A stretch of 64,000 nt of DNA. Source: Nitratidesulfovibrio sp. SRB-5. GTDB lineage: Bacteria; Desulfobacterota; Desulfovibrionia; Desulfovibrionales; Desulfovibrionaceae. Under the pieces are notes generated by a model. That model was not told the origin of the DNA. It saw nothing but the letters and a program-made list of their open reading frames with translations, and made no database searches. The first letter of the stretch is position 1. Every line of letters begins with the position of its first letter. Positions 62,356 to 64,000 of this stretch are shown one piece after another. The stretch covers positions 1,646,650 through 1,710,649 of the forward strand of contig NZ_JAIOTY010000001.1 in assembly GCF_019931275.1 (NCBI RefSeq). The letters run 5' to 3'. The position numbers were made by a program, and so were the translations under genes.

Positions 62356-63807
62356 CTATTCCCCCACCGGCTCCATGTGCACCACCACCCGGTGCAGTTC
62401 GGGCAGGCTGGCGCGCAGACGCGCCTCCAGGGCGGCGGACACCCGGTGCGCCTCGGTGACCGGGGTTTCTGGGGCCATCCGGCAGTGAAAGCTGAGGGAG
62501 ATGTCCTCGCCCTGTCTGCGGACGTGCATGTGGTGGCAGTCGCACACGCCGGGCTCCATGTCGGCGGCGGCCTGCACGGCAGCCTGGATGCGCGGCGATT
62601 CCATCAGGCGTGACGGCGCGGTTGGAGAGGCGCCCAGCGTGTCCTGTGCGGGTTCGATGTGCGTGGCCACGTGCAGCGGCCCCAGTTCGGCACGCAGCGA
62701 TTCTTCAAAGGCGGTGACGCGAGCATGCGCGTCGGCTAGTGGCATGCGCCCTTCAAGTTCCACATGAAGTTCCACCATCAGGTCGTGCGGGGCGTCGACT
62801 TCTGCTTGCGTTTCAATGACTTCCACTGCGTGTACCGGTAGTGCATGGGCGGCGGCCACGCAACGGATGCGATCCAGCACGCCCCGCTCCCCGGCCTGTT
62901 GCGGCTCGAAATGGATGGTCACGTCCGCGCCGGGGGCCACCTCGTGCACGGCTGCCTCCGCCTGCCGGGTGATCTCGTGGGCCGCGTCCAGTGACAACCC
63001 TGCCGCCACGATGATGGTCATGTCCACGAAGGCGTGCGGCCCGCTTTCGCGCAGGCGGATGCGTTCCACCCGCACCACGCCGGGCTGGGCGTTCACTGTG
63101 GCCTCTATGCGCCCGGCAAGGCCCGCGTCGCCGCCGTCCAGCAGGGCATCCACGGCGCGGCGGCCAAGCCCCAGACTGACGTGCACCACGATGACGCACA
63201 CCGCAAGGGCTGCCACGGCGTCGGCGCGTTCCAGCACGGGGCGCAGGGCCGAGCCTTCCGGCAACAGATCCGCCCCCAGCAGGGCCAGCAGGCCCACGAT
63301 GACCACGGCGGATGACCAGATGTCGGTGGAGAAGTGCAGCGCGTCGGCCTCCAGGGCCTGGCTGTTGTATTTCTTGGCCACGCGGCGCAGCATGCGCGAG
63401 CGGGAGATGTCCACCACGATGGACACGCCCATTACCCCAAGGCCCCATACCGACGGCACCACGATTTCCGGCTCCACGAACAGCCGGTGCATGGCCTCCC
63501 ACACGATCCATCCGCAAGTGACCAGCAACAGCAGCGTTTCCACCAGGGCGGAAAGGTTTTCGACCTTGCCGTGCCCATAGGGATGGCGCGCGTCGGGCGG
63601 GCGGGAGGAGATGCGCACCGCGAACCACGTGACGGCGGCGGCCACCAGGTCCAGGCCGCTGTGGGCCGCTTCCGACAGGATGCCCAGGCTGTTGGTGGAC
63701 AGGCCCACCACCAGCTTGAGCGCGGTCAGCAGCACGGCGGCCAGCACCGAGGACAACGCGGCGGCATTCTTTTCGCGCAGGGCGGTTTCGTAATCGTGGG
63801 GTTGCAT
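62356..63807 (-). CDS. CDF-family metal cation exporter with three C-terminal domains
   Basis: 483 residues; a typical CDF exporter has about 300. Six helices with the metal site 'HSGLDLVA' (helix 2) and 'HFSTDIWSS' (helix 5) and the cytoplasmic 'HPYGHGKVENLSA'. Then three successive ZT-dimer-like domains of 75-90 residues, ending in 'TIHFEP', 'ATHIEP' and 'VVHMEP'. The third adds 'CDCHHMHV', extra potential metal ligands. Exports Zn2+, Fe2+, Co2+ or Cd2+ against protons; the metal is not decidable. ATG 63807 follows GGAGGCGTC. Confidence 0.93.
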   Translation of the reverse strand: MQPHDYETALREKNAAALSSVLAAVLLTALKLVVGLSTNSLGILSEAAHSGLDLVAAAVTWFAVRISSRPPDARHPYGHGKVENLSALVETLLLLVTCGWIVWEAMHRLFVEPEIVVPSVWGLGVMGVSIVVDISRSRMLRRVAKKYNSQALEADALHFSTDIWSSAVVIVGLLALLGADLLPEGSALRPVLERADAVAALAVCVIVVHVSLGLGRRAVDALLDGGDAGLAGRIEATVNAQPGVVRVERIRLRESGPHAFVDMTIIVAAGLSLDAAHEITRQAEAAVHEVAPGADVTIHFEPQQAGERGVLDRIRCVAAAHALPVHAVEVIETQAEVDAPHDLMVELHVELEGRMPLADAHARVTAFEESLRAELGPLHVATHIEPAQDTLGASPTAPSRLMESPRIQAAVQAAADMEPGVCDCHHMHVRRQGEDISLSFHCRMAPETPVTEAHRVSAALEARLRASLPELHRVVVHMEPVGE

Positions 63808-64000
63808 GACGCCTCCGGGCTGTCCTGTCCTGAATATCCTGTGAGTTCCTGCAAGATTCCGCGGGGTGCGGAGCGGATGCGCACCGCCGGGGCAGGCAAA
63901 AGGTGCACGTGCCGCTTCACCCGCCGGGGCCGCTACGGCTCGCGGGCCGCCAGGGCACGGGCCGGAGAACTGGCGCTCGGCATGTTAGCACGGGCAGTTC
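63808..64000. other. Intergenic window end
   Basis: No gene recognised in the last 190 bp; it includes the upstream region of the CDF gene. Confidence 0.4.

Overview
The window looks like ordinary chromosome from a GC-rich, Gram-negative, diderm bacterium of the Desulfovibrio/Nitratidesulfovibrio type. This is inference from content: a lactate permease, an LL-diaminopimelate aminotransferase (DapL) lysine route, a YedF selenium/sulfur-carrier protein, an Aquifex-style tRNA nucleotidyltransferase with DHH and CBS domains, a tmRNA with tag ANNYEYALAA, and many orphan solute-binding, chemotaxis and two-component proteins. I see no insertion sequence, prophage, plasmid or CRISPR array. Genes are dense, and most starts are supported by a Shine-Dalgarno (SD) sequence.

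Layout. 0.4-6.5 kb: a GAF-domain protein, mreB, an inositol monophosphatase, a divergent NUDIX/rimI pair that shares start-codon bases, tpiA, secG and tRNA-Leu(GAG). 6.6-9.1 kb: an orphan solute-binding protein, then a small S24-repressor module. In that module a HTH/S24 regulator and a 54-residue cysteine-rich protein each carry the same 20-bp site over a promoter region. 9.3-23.3 kb, minus strand: lysA, a lipoprotein, mutS, lapB, lapA, a HIT protein, the large tRNA nucleotidyltransferase, a XerC/D-type recombinase and a chemoreceptor. 24-27 kb, plus strand: dapL with a terminator-like hairpin in its leader, folK, a YHS protein and transaldolase, followed by about 1 kb with no recognisable gene.

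28-43 kb is rich in cell-envelope genes: lpxL-type acyltransferase, DUF374 acyltransferase and msbA (overlapping operon), yedF, a pseudouridine synthase, lolA, ftsK, efp, aroQ, engB, lptG/lptF, a 65-residue protein and uppP. Together they cover lipid A finishing and flipping, LPS and lipoprotein transport, undecaprenyl recycling and division. 44-52.5 kb: tRNA-Met, an Nramp transporter, a membrane protein, lactate permease, phoU, greA and several small or unknown proteins. 52.9-64 kb: ssrA (tmRNA), an AT-rich solute-binding gene beside it, a second GC-rich solute-binding gene, a class D beta-lactamase, an unknown membrane protein, a beta-carbonic anhydrase, a hybrid histidine kinase and a CDF metal exporter with three C-terminal domains.

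Most unusual signals. (1) folK, ftsK and lptF have no ATG/GTG/TTG ahead of their conserved N-termini; each has a good SD 7-8 nt before an in-frame ACG, ACG and CTG respectively. (2) The 20-bp operator-like pair of the S24 repressor. (3) Short tandem repeats in many intergenic regions, several with internal inverted repeats.
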